The notes beneath the pieces were generated by a model. It did not search any database. It saw only the letters and a program-made list of their open reading frames with translations, and was not told the DNA's origin. A DNA stretch of 64,000 nt from Aminomonas paucivorans DSM 12260 (GTDB lineage Bacteria > Synergistota > Synergistia > Synergistales > Synergistaceae): the NCBI RefSeq assembly GCF_000165795.1, contig NZ_CM001022.1:2451812-2515811 (forward strand), written 5' to 3'. Made by a program: the position numbers and the translations under genes. Positions 35,470 through 43,619 of the stretch are shown here, in pieces. Within the stretch, counting starts at the first letter, position 1, and each line of letters opens with the position of its first letter.

Positions 35470-35754
35470 CTAAAGCAGCTCCCGCTCCAGCAGGGCGGGA
35501 AGGTCTTCCTGGTTGATCCGGGGGAACAGCCGATCCCCGATGCGCAGGTTCGGCCCCTGGGTGCAGGCCCCCTCGCAGCGGCTGCCCACCAGGGACACCC
35601 GATCCTCCATCCGGTGGTCCTTCAGGAACTGCCGGATCACCTCCAGGTTCTTCTGGTTCCCCCGGGCGAAACAGGAACTGCCCATGCAGAGGGTCAAGAC
35701 CACCCGCTCCCCCTTCTCCGTCGCGCTTCCCACCGGCTCTCCGCTTTCCGCCAC
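35470..35754 (-). CDS. Thioredoxin-like [2Fe-2S] ferredoxin (NuoE/HydC-like, short)
   Basis: Small protein of 94 residues with the thioredoxin-like [2Fe-2S] pattern: CMGSSCFARGN supplies the first two cysteines and CEGACTQGPNLRIGD the last two. This equals the C-terminal part of NuoE/HydC without the helical N-terminus. The start is GTG 35754 with GGGGGGAG about 6 nt upstream. First gene of the sensor operon, directly downstream of a promoter and a Rex-like site. It probably hands electrons between NADH-linked partners or ferredoxin and the hydrogenase-like sensor. Confidence 0.9.
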   Translation of the reverse strand: MAESGEPVGSATEKGERVVLTLCMGSSCFARGNQKNLEVIRQFLKDHRMEDRVSLVGSRCEGACTQGPNLRIGDRLFPRINQEDLPALLERELL

Positions 35755-35777
35755 CGCCGCTCCCCCCGTCCCTCGGT

Positions 35778-35795
35778 TTGTGCAAAAATTAACTT
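35778..35795. promoter_or_regulatory. Rex-like redox operator candidate
   Basis: TTGTGCAAAAATTAACTT has the 7-4-7 layout of Rex sites (TTGTTAA, four bases, TTAACAA), matching at 10 of 14 arm positions. It stands out in a GC-rich background. It lies just downstream of the -10 box of the hydrogenase-sensor operon, a position suited to NADH/NAD+-responsive repression. Confidence 0.5.
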
Positions 35796-35811
35796 TACCC
35801 CCGATCCCTCC

Positions 35812-35839
35812 ATCCTAACATCCCCTGCGGGGCCGTCAA
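35812..35839 (-). promoter_or_regulatory. sigma70-type promoter of the hydrogenase-sensor operon
   Basis: Minus-strand TTGACG (35839-35834) and TAGGAT (35817-35812) with a 16-bp spacer. The start point near 35805 precedes the Rex-like site and the first gene. Confidence 0.62.
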
Positions 35840-35979
35840 GGGAACCCCCGCAACCCGCCCCCGGCTCAAGACGCCCTCTCCCCTGCCGAACATGCAAAAT
35901 GCCGGGGAGCCCCTGGCCCCCCGGCGAAAGGACGCGGTTTCGGTCCGGACGGACCGTTTCAGGCGACCCGGCGGCCCCT

Positions 35980-38742
35980 TCAGCGAGGCGCGCCCCCCTT
36001 GTCGTCCGGGATGTCGGAAATCCCCCTCCGTTTCCCTCGGTGACCCGAGGCCAACAGGGGCAGCAGGAGGACCGGCAGGCCGAAGCCCAGGAAGCAGCCC
36101 CCTCCGCCGCCGGAACCGGTGGGAGACACGGACACGGGGGACGTCGTCGTGGGCGTGGGGCTTCCCGGTACCCCCGAGGCGGGTACCGCCAGCAGGACGT
36201 TCAGGGTCCGGGCCGTCAGGACGCCGTCGGCCTTCCCGTCCAGGTCGTAGGGCCCCCCGTCGGCCAGGGGAAGGGGCAGCCAGGTCTCGGAGGAGGCGGA
36301 GCGGGCAGAGAAGCGCACGCTCTGGGGCAGCCACCACTTGCGGGTGGCGGGGTTCCACACCAGACACGCCCAACGGTAGGCATAGCCCCCTTCGAGGTGC
36401 AGGGGAGAGGGGATCTTCAGGGTCACCACCCCCCCCGGATCGGTGAGGTAGGTCACCGTGCCCCCCTGTCCCGTCAGCACCACCTGGTAGAGCAGGGGAT
36501 CGATGCCCGCGCCGAGCAGGGCTTCGAGCATCTCCGGAGACAGGTCCACATTCCCGGGGTTGGACCTTCCCGTGATCGGCAGGTCCGAAGGAGGGACGGG
36601 GGTGGGGGACACCAGGGGCGTGCCGCCCTCTACGGTGACCGACGGCTCCGGCAGCCCCGAGGGAAGCGGGTAGGGAAAGGGGGTCGGAGAAGGTCCCGGC
36701 GTGGGGGAGGGACCGGGCGTGGGGGTGGGACCCGGCGTGGGCGTCACGGCGGCGGGATCCAGCTCGTAGGCTCCCATGTCGTACCCCGCCCCCTTGGGGC
36801 GCCCCACCCCCCGCTGGTCCGTGGCGGGAGCCCCGCCGTCCGTCCCCCCGTCCACGGCGGAGCTGCCCCAGGGCAGGGCACAGGTCTTGGTGGGGCCGCC
36901 GTTGTCCGCCAAGGGGCCCAGGTTCGGGTTGGCGAAGCGGTTTCCCGTTCCCGAAAAGCCTCCCTTGACGACGCAGTAGGTCACGGTGGGCCAAAGGGCG
37001 CCGGAAAACTCCTCCGTGCTTTCGTTCCAGAAGATGCAGTTCTTCGCCGTGATGTTCCCGCTACCCGTACACGCCACCACGGTTCCCGCAGAGGCGCTGT
37101 TGCCCGACAGCGTGCAGTTGGTCAACGTGGCGTTTTGCAGGGTGTACAGACCCCCTCCGTTCGCCGCGTTGTTGCCCGAAAGGGTGCCGTTCGTCAGCGT
37201 GACGGTGCTGGCGTTGCACAGGCCCCCTCCGTTCGTGGCGCTGTTGCCCGACAACGTGCAGGCCGTCAACGTGGCGTTTTGCGCGTTGTACAAGCCCCCT
37301 CCGCCCGCCGCGCTGTTCCCCGAAAGAGTGCAGTGGGTCAACGTCGCGGTACCGCTGGCGTTGTACAAGCCCCCGCCGCAGATCGTGGCGCTGTTGCCCG
37401 ACAACGTGCAGGCCGTCAACGTGGCGCTTTGCGCGTTGTGCAGGCCCCCTCCGTCCTCCGCGCTGCCCCCCGAGAGGGTGCAGTCCGTCAGCGTCACGGT
37501 GGCGTTGTCGTTGCACACCCCCCCGCCCCGCAGAACCGCCGTGTTGTCCGAAAAGGTGCAGCGGGTCAACGTGGCGGTACCGCCTTGACGGTTGTGAAAA
37601 CCCCCACCGTGGTTCGTGGCGCTGTTCCCCGAAAGGGTGCAGTCGGCCATGACCAGGGTGCCGCTGTAATCGCTCAGTCCCCCGCCGTACTTTGCGCTGT
37701 TCCCCGAAAGGGTGCAGCCCGTCAGCGTCTGGTTGCCGGTTAGGTTGACCAACCCCCCGCCGTAGTCCGTGGCGCTGTTGCCCGAAAGGGTGCAGCCCGT
37801 CAGCGTCTGGTTGCCGCCGTCAACGCACATCCCCCCGCCGTACTTTGCGCTGTTCCCCGAAAGGGTGCAATGGGACAGGGTTGGGTTGCCGCCCCCCTGG
37901 TTGTACAGCCCCCCACCCCGTTCCGTGGCGCTGTTGCCCGACAACGTGCAGTCCGTCAACACCGGGGTGCTGTTGACGCTGTACACCCCCCCACCGAAGC
38001 TCGTGGCGCTGTTCCCCGACAATGTACAGCCTGTCAGCACCGCGTTGCCCCCCGAAAGAGCGTGGATCGCGCCTCCGAGGTCTGCCGTGTTCCCCGTAAA
38101 GGTGCTGTTCGTCACCGTAGGGCTGCAGGCGATGACGAACATGCCCCCTCCCCACTTCGTCGCAGCGTTCCCCGAGAAGGTGCAGTTCGCCACCGTGACG
38201 CTGGAAAGGTCGATGAGCATCCCGCCGGCGCGGGAGGTGGTGTCGTGGGGGTTACCCACGTCCGCTCTTCCCCCGGTGACGGTGAAGCCGTCGAGGACGG
38301 CGGTGGCGTCCGTACCATTCGCCGTCACCACGTGGTAGCTGTTGTCCGTCGCACTTGCGGGGTCGCCGAGGTTCCCCGAGAGGATCGTGACGTTTCCCGC
38401 TGCGTTCCGCTGGGTTCGGGCCGTCTCGGTGCCTCCGAAGCCGCCGTAGAGGGCCACGCCGGTCTTCAGGACGAAGGACACGCTCCGGTCCGCATCGGCG
38501 GTGGGGTTGTACGTCCCCGCCGCCACCCAAAACTCCGTGGCCCCGTTTCCGGGCGCCCCGCCTAACACCGTGCGGAACTCCGCCTCGCCGCAGGCGTCGG
38601 CCCAGCTGCTGCCGTCCTTCGCCCCCGCGCCGCTCGGGGTGACGCGCACCACCGCCGCCTCCGCCCGCAGGCACATCAGGGAAAGGACCAGCGCGAAGAC
38701 CCCCACCCACCGCAACCAAGGACGACCTGCACGCATCTCCAT
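35980..38742 (-). CDS. Secreted beta-helix repeat surface protein with Synergist-CTERM-type tail
   Basis: Exported protein of 920 residues. A signal peptide (WLRWVGVFALVLSLMCLRAEA) is followed by a domain typical of right-handed beta-helix proteins (GSSWADACGEAEFRTVL, ATEFWVAAGTYNPT). About fourteen repeats of the form CTLSGNSAT..GGGL.N...TLT follow, the polymorphic-outer-membrane-protein pattern, then a Pro/Thr/Gly linker (PTPGP repeats) and a C-terminal domain. The C-terminus GGGGGCFLGFGLPVLLLPLL plus a basic tail has the Gly-Cys, hydrophobic, Arg/Lys layout of the Synergist-CTERM sorting signal. I chose ATG 38742, 8 nt after GGAGG. Probably an adhesin or surface-layer-associated protein, divergent from a membrane LuxR-type regulator that may control it. 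Confidence 0.88.
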   Translation of the reverse strand: MEMRAGRPWLRWVGVFALVLSLMCLRAEAAVVRVTPSGAGAKDGSSWADACGEAEFRTVLGGAPGNGATEFWVAAGTYNPTADADRSVSFVLKTGVALYGGFGGTETARTQRNAAGNVTILSGNLGDPASATDNSYHVVTANGTDATAVLDGFTVTGGRADVGNPHDTTSRAGGMLIDLSSVTVANCTFSGNAATKWGGGMFVIACSPTVTNSTFTGNTADLGGAIHALSGGNAVLTGCTLSGNSATSFGGGVYSVNSTPVLTDCTLSGNSATERGGGLYNQGGGNPTLSHCTLSGNSAKYGGGMCVDGGNQTLTGCTLSGNSATDYGGGLVNLTGNQTLTGCTLSGNSAKYGGGLSDYSGTLVMADCTLSGNSATNHGGGFHNRQGGTATLTRCTFSDNTAVLRGGGVCNDNATVTLTDCTLSGGSAEDGGGLHNAQSATLTACTLSGNSATICGGGLYNASGTATLTHCTLSGNSAAGGGGLYNAQNATLTACTLSGNSATNGGGLCNASTVTLTNGTLSGNNAANGGGLYTLQNATLTNCTLSGNSASAGTVVACTGSGNITAKNCIFWNESTEEFSGALWPTVTYCVVKGGFSGTGNRFANPNLGPLADNGGPTKTCALPWGSSAVDGGTDGGAPATDQRGVGRPKGAGYDMGAYELDPAAVTPTPGPTPTPGPSPTPGPSPTPFPYPLPSGLPEPSVTVEGGTPLVSPTPVPPSDLPITGRSNPGNVDLSPEMLEALLGAGIDPLLYQVVLTGQGGTVTYLTDPGGVVTLKIPSPLHLEGGYAYRWACLVWNPATRKWWLPQSVRFSARSASSETWLPLPLADGGPYDLDGKADGVLTARTLNVLLAVPASGVPGSPTPTTTSPVSVSPTGSGGGGGCFLGFGLPVLLLPLLASGHRGKRRGISDIPDDKGGAPR
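37060..38190 (-). repeat. Tandem coding repeats of the beta-helix protein
   Basis: About fourteen degenerate in-frame units of roughly 60-80 bp recur, each containing a GTTGCCCGA or GTTCCCCGA core (plus strand) that encodes SGNS. The third units from each end are nearly identical in places, suggesting recent unit duplication or exchange. This is repeat structure inside a gene, not a CRISPR. Confidence 0.8.
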
Positions 38743-38961
38743 CCCCATCTCCTCCCTCTCCTCTTCCATCCGCCGCACCCGCAAGCTCTCGGCGAGGGCA
38801 CGACGAACCGGCCCCTTCGGGAGGCTTGGGGGAAAGCTACCAGAGGCAGGGGGGGTCTCCAAGGGTGATTTTTCTCACCCCCCCGAGGAAAGCCCGTAAC
38901 CGCAAGGGCTTAGAGGACCTTCCTTTTTCGTGTTATGCTTGAAAAAAGGGGAGGTGGGAGG

Positions 38962-40401
38962 GTGGTCGACGCTCTGGGCCTGGGGTCCATCCTTCTCTGG
39001 CAGTGGCTCACGGTCCTCCGGGGATCCCTGTTCTCCCCGTCTTCCGGGACCTTCTTCGCGGAACCTCGCATGGCCTATGCGTTCTTCTCCCTGGTGCTCT
39101 GCGGGACCTTCCTGGCCCTCTCCCGCTGGGGAAACCGCCTTTCCCCCCGGTGGTGGCGCGTCGCCCCCTGGGTGGCCGCGGGGCTCATGTCCCTGGCGTG
39201 GCTTCCCCAGGGTGCGGGGCTTCGCCGGATTCCCGAGGCGGGGGTCTTCCTCGCCCTGGGCCTTCCCGCCGTGGGATCGGCGATCCAGCTGACCCTCTGG
39301 GAATGGCGCTTGGCCTTCGCCCCCTTCTCGGGACAGGCCTCCGTCTTCGGCGTGGCCTGCGCCGTGAGGACGGGGGGGGTCCTGCTGGTCTCCCTGCTCT
39401 TCCCCCCCCTGCTCCCCTTCCTGGCGAGGGCGCTCCCCTTCCTGGGAGCGCTGCTCTGGGCTCCCCCTCACCGGGACCTCCCCGCCGCCTTCGGGCCTCC
39501 GGGAAAGCGGGTCTTCCCCCTTCGGCCCGCCCTTCGAGCGGCGTCGTTCTTCCTCCTCTCCGCCCTGTTCCTCTCCCTGCTTCTGGGGCGGGAAACCCCG
39601 GGGACCGGCCTGGCGAAGGTGTTCTGCGACCCCCTCTACACCCTGGGGGCGCTGGGCGTGGGGGCGGCGCTGCGCTTCGTCCCGGGGCTGGAGCTTCGGA
39701 GGATCCACCTCGGGGCGGAAGCCTTCCTCGTCCTGGGCTTTCTGGCCTTCGCCGCCCTGGGGGAGAAGCACCCCCTCGTCCCCCTGGCGCTCCTCCAGAC
39801 GGGGGCAGGGATCTTCGGGGCCTACGTGTTCACCCTGATCCTCTACCTGGGGGGAAGGGCGGGGCATGCGGGTGCCCTCTCCGTGGTGGCCGCGGGGCAG
39901 CTGGTGGTGACGGGTTCCGTGACGGCGGGGCTGCTTCTGACCGACGCGGTGGGATCCCTGGCCCAGCGGGAGGGGGTTCCCTTCGTCCTGGCCGTGAGCC
40001 TCCTGGGGGTGGGGCTGTTGTTCTTCTCCAACCTGCTCCTCCGGGACGACCGGGACACCTTCGCGGGCTGCGATCTCTACGACGGAGAGGGAGAAACGGG
40101 GCTCCCGGATCCCCTCCGGGAGGAGGGCACCCCTCCGAGGACCCCGACGGAGGAGGGGCGGGGGGGGCCCTCCGCCTGGGAGGAGGACCGGCTGCACCTC
40201 CAGCTTCTGCAGGAGGCGCTGTCCCGCCAGGAGGTCCGGGTGGCCCTGCTGGTGGCCCGGGGACACTCCAACGAGGACATCGCCCGACAACTGAACATCA
40301 CCGGCAACACCCTCCGGACCCACATGAAGAACATCCACCGGAAACTGGGCTCCGCCAACCGGCAGGAGCTGCAGTCCCGGCTGCTGCACCGAACCCCTTA
40401 G
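38962..40401 (+). CDS. Membrane-embedded LuxR-type HTH regulator (about 12 TM helices)
   Basis: Protein of 479 residues. About 360 residues form roughly twelve hydrophobic segments without recognisable MFS motifs. A charged linker (about 365-410) leads to a C-terminal GerE/LuxR helix-turn-helix (LSRQEVRVALLVARGHSNEDIARQLNITGNTLRTHMKNIHRKLGSANRQEL). I chose GTG 38962, 7 nt after GGAGG; an ATG at 38935 has no ribosome site. Such membrane-anchored LuxR proteins are common in some anaerobes such as Eggerthellaceae and their ligands are largely unknown. It is divergent from the beta-helix surface-protein gene (gap about 220 bp), the likely target. The 3' end overlaps the HD-GYP gene by 4 bp on the opposite strand. 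Confidence 0.88.
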   Translation: MVDALGLGSILLWQWLTVLRGSLFSPSSGTFFAEPRMAYAFFSLVLCGTFLALSRWGNRLSPRWWRVAPWVAAGLMSLAWLPQGAGLRRIPEAGVFLALGLPAVGSAIQLTLWEWRLAFAPFSGQASVFGVACAVRTGGVLLVSLLFPPLLPFLARALPFLGALLWAPPHRDLPAAFGPPGKRVFPLRPALRAASFFLLSALFLSLLLGRETPGTGLAKVFCDPLYTLGALGVGAALRFVPGLELRRIHLGAEAFLVLGFLAFAALGEKHPLVPLALLQTGAGIFGAYVFTLILYLGGRAGHAGALSVVAAGQLVVTGSVTAGLLLTDAVGSLAQREGVPFVLAVSLLGVGLLFFSNLLLRDDRDTFAGCDLYDGEGETGLPDPLREEGTPPRTPTEEGRGGPSAWEEDRLHLQLLQEALSRQEVRVALLVARGHSNEDIARQLNITGNTLRTHMKNIHRKLGSANRQELQSRLLHRTP

Positions 40402-41114
40402 CTTCGGGAAACCCCCTCCCCCGCGCCGCTTCCCACCGGGACGAGCATCCCCTCCCGGGGCACCCCCCGGGGGACCCGGACGGAGTGCATCAGATCCCCG
40501 TGGAGGGCCTCCTCCACCGCGAGGAAGGCCACGTCCCGAGCCCGGAGCAGCCGGGCCTCCACCTGGCGGAAGGCCTCCACCACCCGGGGGTCGAACTGTT
40601 CCCCCTCGTGATCCAGGATCTCCCCCAGGGCCACTTCGTGCGGCATCCCCCGCCGGTAGGGACGCTGGGCGGTCATGGCGTCGTAGGCGTCCGCCAGGGC
40701 GATGATGCGGGACTCCAGGGGGATGCGCTCCCCCGCCAACCCGTCGGGGTAGCCCCAGCCGTCCCACCGTTCGTGGTGGTGCAGCACCGTCCGCACCAGG
40801 TCCTGGGGGAAGCGGATCTTCCGAAGGATCTCCGCCCCGATGCGGGGGTGCTCCTGGATGGCCCGGCGTTCTCCTTCGCTCAGGCTGCCGGGCTTGTTGA
40901 GCACCCCGTCGGGCACCCCGATCTTCCCGATGTCGTGGAGCAGCGCGGCGATCCAGAGCCCCTGCCGGGCCGGGCGCGCAAGCCCCAGGGTTTCCCCCAG
41001 GAGCAGGCTGATCCGGGCCACCCGGCCGGAGTGACGCCGGGTCAGGGGATCCCGAACCTCCAGGGTGGCGAGGATGGCGAAGGTCAGCGAGGACAGATTC
41101 GAAGGCAAGGTCAC
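40398..41114 (-). CDS. HD-GYP domain c-di-GMP phosphodiesterase
   Basis: Protein of 238 residues made almost entirely of an HD-GYP domain: RDPLTRRHSGRVARISLLLGETLGL, HDIGKIGVPDGVLNKPG, EHPRIGAEIL, HHHERWDGWGYPDGLAGERIPLESRIIALADAYDAMT. All metal and GYP residues are present, so hydrolysis of c-di-GMP is expected. No sensor domain is fused; the C-terminal 50 residues are unassigned. The start is GTG 41114 with AGGAG about 8 nt upstream. Convergent with the LuxR-type gene, sharing 4 bp at their 3' ends. Confidence 0.94.
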   Translation of the reverse strand: MTLPSNLSSLTFAILATLEVRDPLTRRHSGRVARISLLLGETLGLARPARQGLWIAALLHDIGKIGVPDGVLNKPGSLSEGERRAIQEHPRIGAEILRKIRFPQDLVRTVLHHHERWDGWGYPDGLAGERIPLESRIIALADAYDAMTAQRPYRRGMPHEVALGEILDHEGEQFDPRVVEAFRQVEARLLRARDVAFLAVEEALHGDLMHSVRVPRGVPREGMLVPVGSGAGEGVSRS

Positions 41115-41152
41115 GGGTCATCTCCTGCTCGTGGGATCGGTCTCTCCTCATA

Positions 41153-41187
41153 GGGCCAGCGGCGCGAAGGGTTCACGCCGCTGGCCC
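41153..41187. terminator. GC-rich 12-bp hairpin at the 3' end of the feo operon
   Basis: GGGCCAGCGGCG (41153-41164) pairs perfectly with CGCCGCTGGCCC (41176-41187) around an 11-nt loop. It lies about 40 bp after the DUF2023 stop, but no T-tract follows on the minus strand. Confidence 0.5.
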
Positions 41188-41227
41188 AGAGGGAAGGGAA
41201 GGAAAGGAGGGTGCAGTTCCCGAGAGG

Positions 41228-41572
41228 TCAGCCTACGAGGCGTTCGCGGCTTCGCTCCCGGAAATCGAGAAAGCGTCGGCACTGCTGGAGCTTGTCGTAC
41301 CCCAGGAGGATTCCCAGGATGAAGTCCTCCTCCTCTGTCCATTCCGTCAGGTTGGGCTTGGCGATGCGGCGCACCACCTCCACGCAGAGGGGGTTGCCGA
41401 AGAACAGGTTCACCCGGGAACACCCCAGGGGGTAGGCCACGTAGGCGATTTCCTCTTTTCGGAGCCGCGCCTCCATCTCGCAGAGGTGCTCCGTCAGGGT
41501 GGTGTGGAGGATCAGCTGCCGCACCCCCTTGAGGTACTCGTACACGTGGTGCAGAAACACCTGCAAGGCCAT
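41228..41572 (-). CDS. DUF2023 family protein linked to feoB
   Basis: Small cytoplasmic protein of 114 residues with the DUF2023 pattern: FLHHVYEYLKGVRQLILHTT, AYVAYPLGCSRVNLFFGNPLCVEVV and LTEWTEEEDFILGILLGYDKLQQC. The family is short and uncharacterised; its recurrence beside iron-transport genes is remembered from other genomes, not shown here. ATG 41572 follows AAGGAGG by 2-3 nt, and the gene begins 19 nt after the feoB stop, so it is co-transcribed. A role in FeoB-dependent iron handling is inferred from position only. Confidence 0.85.
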   Translation of the reverse strand: MALQVFLHHVYEYLKGVRQLILHTTLTEHLCEMEARLRKEEIAYVAYPLGCSRVNLFFGNPLCVEVVRRIAKPNLTEWTEEEDFILGILLGYDKLQQCRRFLDFRERSRERLVG

Positions 41573-41591
41573 CGCCTCCTTGATCGGTTCT

Positions 41592-43619
41592 CTAGCCCAG
41601 CCCCAGAAGCCGCCCCGCCTGGAACACGGCCAGAGCCAGGACGTAGGCCACCCCGGTGCTGTAGAGGACGAAGAAGGCGGTCCACTTCCAGCTGTTGGTC
41701 TCCCGGTAGTAGGCCCCCACCACCGCCACGCAGGGCACGTAGAGCAGGGTCATCACCATGAAGGACAGGGCGCTCAAGGGGGTGAACAGGGCGGGCAGAG
41801 CCCCCGCCAGGGCCTCTTCCCCCGTGCCCAGGAGGGTCCCGAAGGTCCCCACCACCACTTCCTTGGCCAAGAAGCCGAAGAACAGGGCCACCCCGGCCTG
41901 CCAGAACCCGAAGCCCAAGGGGGCGAAGATGGGGGCCAACAGGTGTCCCAGACGCCCCACCAGGCTCTCCGCGGAACCGTACTCCACCCCGAGGGGCAGG
42001 CTCGCCAGGGCCCACACCAACAGCACCGCCCCGAAGATCACCGTGCCGGCCTTGCGGACGAAGAGCCACGCCCGCTCCCCGGCGCTTCGCACCACCGTGA
42101 GGGCCTTGGGCAACCGGTAGGGAGGCAGTTCCATGACGAACTGGGAGGTCTCCCCGGAGAAGAGGGTCCCCGCCAGGACCTTGGCGGACACCACCGCCAC
42201 GGCGATGCCCAGGACGTACAGGGCGAACACCACGTTCCCCGCGCTTTGCCCGAAGAAGGTTCCCGCGAAGAGCAGGAACACGGGAAGCCGGGCGGAACAG
42301 CTGACGAAGGGCAGCACCAGCAGGGTGATCTGCCGGTCCCGGGGGCTGTCCAGGATGCGGGTGCCCATGATGGCGGGGACGCCGCAGCCGAAGCCGATGA
42401 GCATGGGGATGAAGCTCTTCCCGTGAAGGCCCAAGGCCCTCATGATCCGGTCCATGACGAAGGCCCCTCGGGCCATGTACCCCGAATCCTCCAGCAGGGC
42501 GATGAAGGCGAAGAGGATGAAGATGTGGGGCACGAAGACCACCACGGAGCCCACGCCTCCCAAGAGGCCGTCCACCACGAAGCTCTGGAGGACCGAACCC
42601 GCGCCCTGGGCCTCCAGCCAGCCCGTCACGGCCTCCCCGAAGGTCCCCAGGACCCCCTCCAGCCACTCCGCCGTGGGGTCCCCCACCAGGAAGGTGGTGC
42701 GGAACATGACCCAGGCCACCGCCAGGAAGAGGGGCAACCCCAGGAACCGGTTCGTCACCACCCGGTCCACCCGGTCCGAGAGGGAAAGGGTCGTCTTGTA
42801 GGCAGGGTCGAAGGACACCGCCTGTCCCGTCAGGGAGGAGACGAAGTGCCAGCGCCGCTCGATCACCCCGGTCTGCAGGTCCATGCCCACCGCCGCCTCC
42901 AGGGTGCGGTTCTCCTCGGCGATCCGCTCCTCCAGGAGCCGCCGTCCCTCGTCGTCCAACATCGCCCCGATCCGGGGGTCTCCCTCCGCCGCCAGCACCG
43001 CACCCCGTTCCCCCGGGATGCCCGACCTCCCCCGGAGCCGGGGGGCCAGGAACTCCCCCAGGCGCCCCAGGGAGGCCTCAATCTGCCTGCCGTAGGGGAT
43101 CGCCAGGGGGCGCGCGCCGGCGGCGTCGTCCAACCGGGCGGAAAGCCGCCGCTTCAGCTCCTCCGCCCCTTCCCCGGTGCGGGCCACCGTGGGAACCACG
43201 GGCACCCCCAGCAGATCCTCCAGCTTCTTCGGGTCCACCCGAACCCCCTGGTCCGTGGCGGCGTCCACCATGTTCAGGGCCACCAGCACCGGGGCCCCCG
43301 CCTCCAGAAGCTGCACCACCAAATAGAGACTGCGCTCCAGGTTGGAAGCGTCCACCACCGCCACCACCGCCTTGGGGGCGGCGGTCTGCAGGAACTCCGA
43401 GGCGATCTGCTCGTCCACCGAGGCGGCTCCCAGGCTGTACACCCCCGGGAGGTCCACCAGCAGGACATCCCCCTCGGGCAGCCGAAGCCGCCCCTCCTTG
43501 CGCTCCACCGTCACCCCGGGCCAGTTCCCCACCTTCTGGCGGGACCCGGTGAGGACGTTGAACAGACTGGTCTTGCCCGTGTTGGGGTTTCCCGCCAGGG
43601 CCACCACGGAAGCAGACAT
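41592..43619 (-). CDS. feoB: Ferrous iron transport protein B
   Basis: Inner-membrane Fe(II) transporter of 675 residues. The N-terminal G domain has G1 GNPNTGKTS (10-18), a G3-region DLPGVYSLG and G4 NMVD, followed by the guanine-dissociation-inhibitor helices. The membrane part contains the two Gate motifs, with conserved cysteines in PFVSCSARLPVF and VPCVAVVGAYYRE, and the block GFGCGVPAIMGTRIL. ATG 43619 overlaps the feoA stop as TGATG. Gene order is dtxR-feoA2 / feoA-feoB-DUF2023, all minus. Uptake of ferrous iron under anaerobic conditions is the expected role. Confidence 0.97.
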   Translation of the reverse strand: MSASVVALAGNPNTGKTSLFNVLTGSRQKVGNWPGVTVERKEGRLRLPEGDVLLVDLPGVYSLGAASVDEQIASEFLQTAAPKAVVAVVDASNLERSLYLVVQLLEAGAPVLVALNMVDAATDQGVRVDPKKLEDLLGVPVVPTVARTGEGAEELKRRLSARLDDAAGARPLAIPYGRQIEASLGRLGEFLAPRLRGRSGIPGERGAVLAAEGDPRIGAMLDDEGRRLLEERIAEENRTLEAAVGMDLQTGVIERRWHFVSSLTGQAVSFDPAYKTTLSLSDRVDRVVTNRFLGLPLFLAVAWVMFRTTFLVGDPTAEWLEGVLGTFGEAVTGWLEAQGAGSVLQSFVVDGLLGGVGSVVVFVPHIFILFAFIALLEDSGYMARGAFVMDRIMRALGLHGKSFIPMLIGFGCGVPAIMGTRILDSPRDRQITLLVLPFVSCSARLPVFLLFAGTFFGQSAGNVVFALYVLGIAVAVVSAKVLAGTLFSGETSQFVMELPPYRLPKALTVVRSAGERAWLFVRKAGTVIFGAVLLVWALASLPLGVEYGSAESLVGRLGHLLAPIFAPLGFGFWQAGVALFFGFLAKEVVVGTFGTLLGTGEEALAGALPALFTPLSALSFMVMTLLYVPCVAVVGAYYRETNSWKWTAFFVLYSTGVAYVLALAVFQAGRLLGLG

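Noticed and set aside
37060-38190. CRISPR-like regular repeats
   Set aside because: Units are in frame, degenerate and uneven in length, and encode beta-helix repeats of the surface protein; no spacers and no cas genes.
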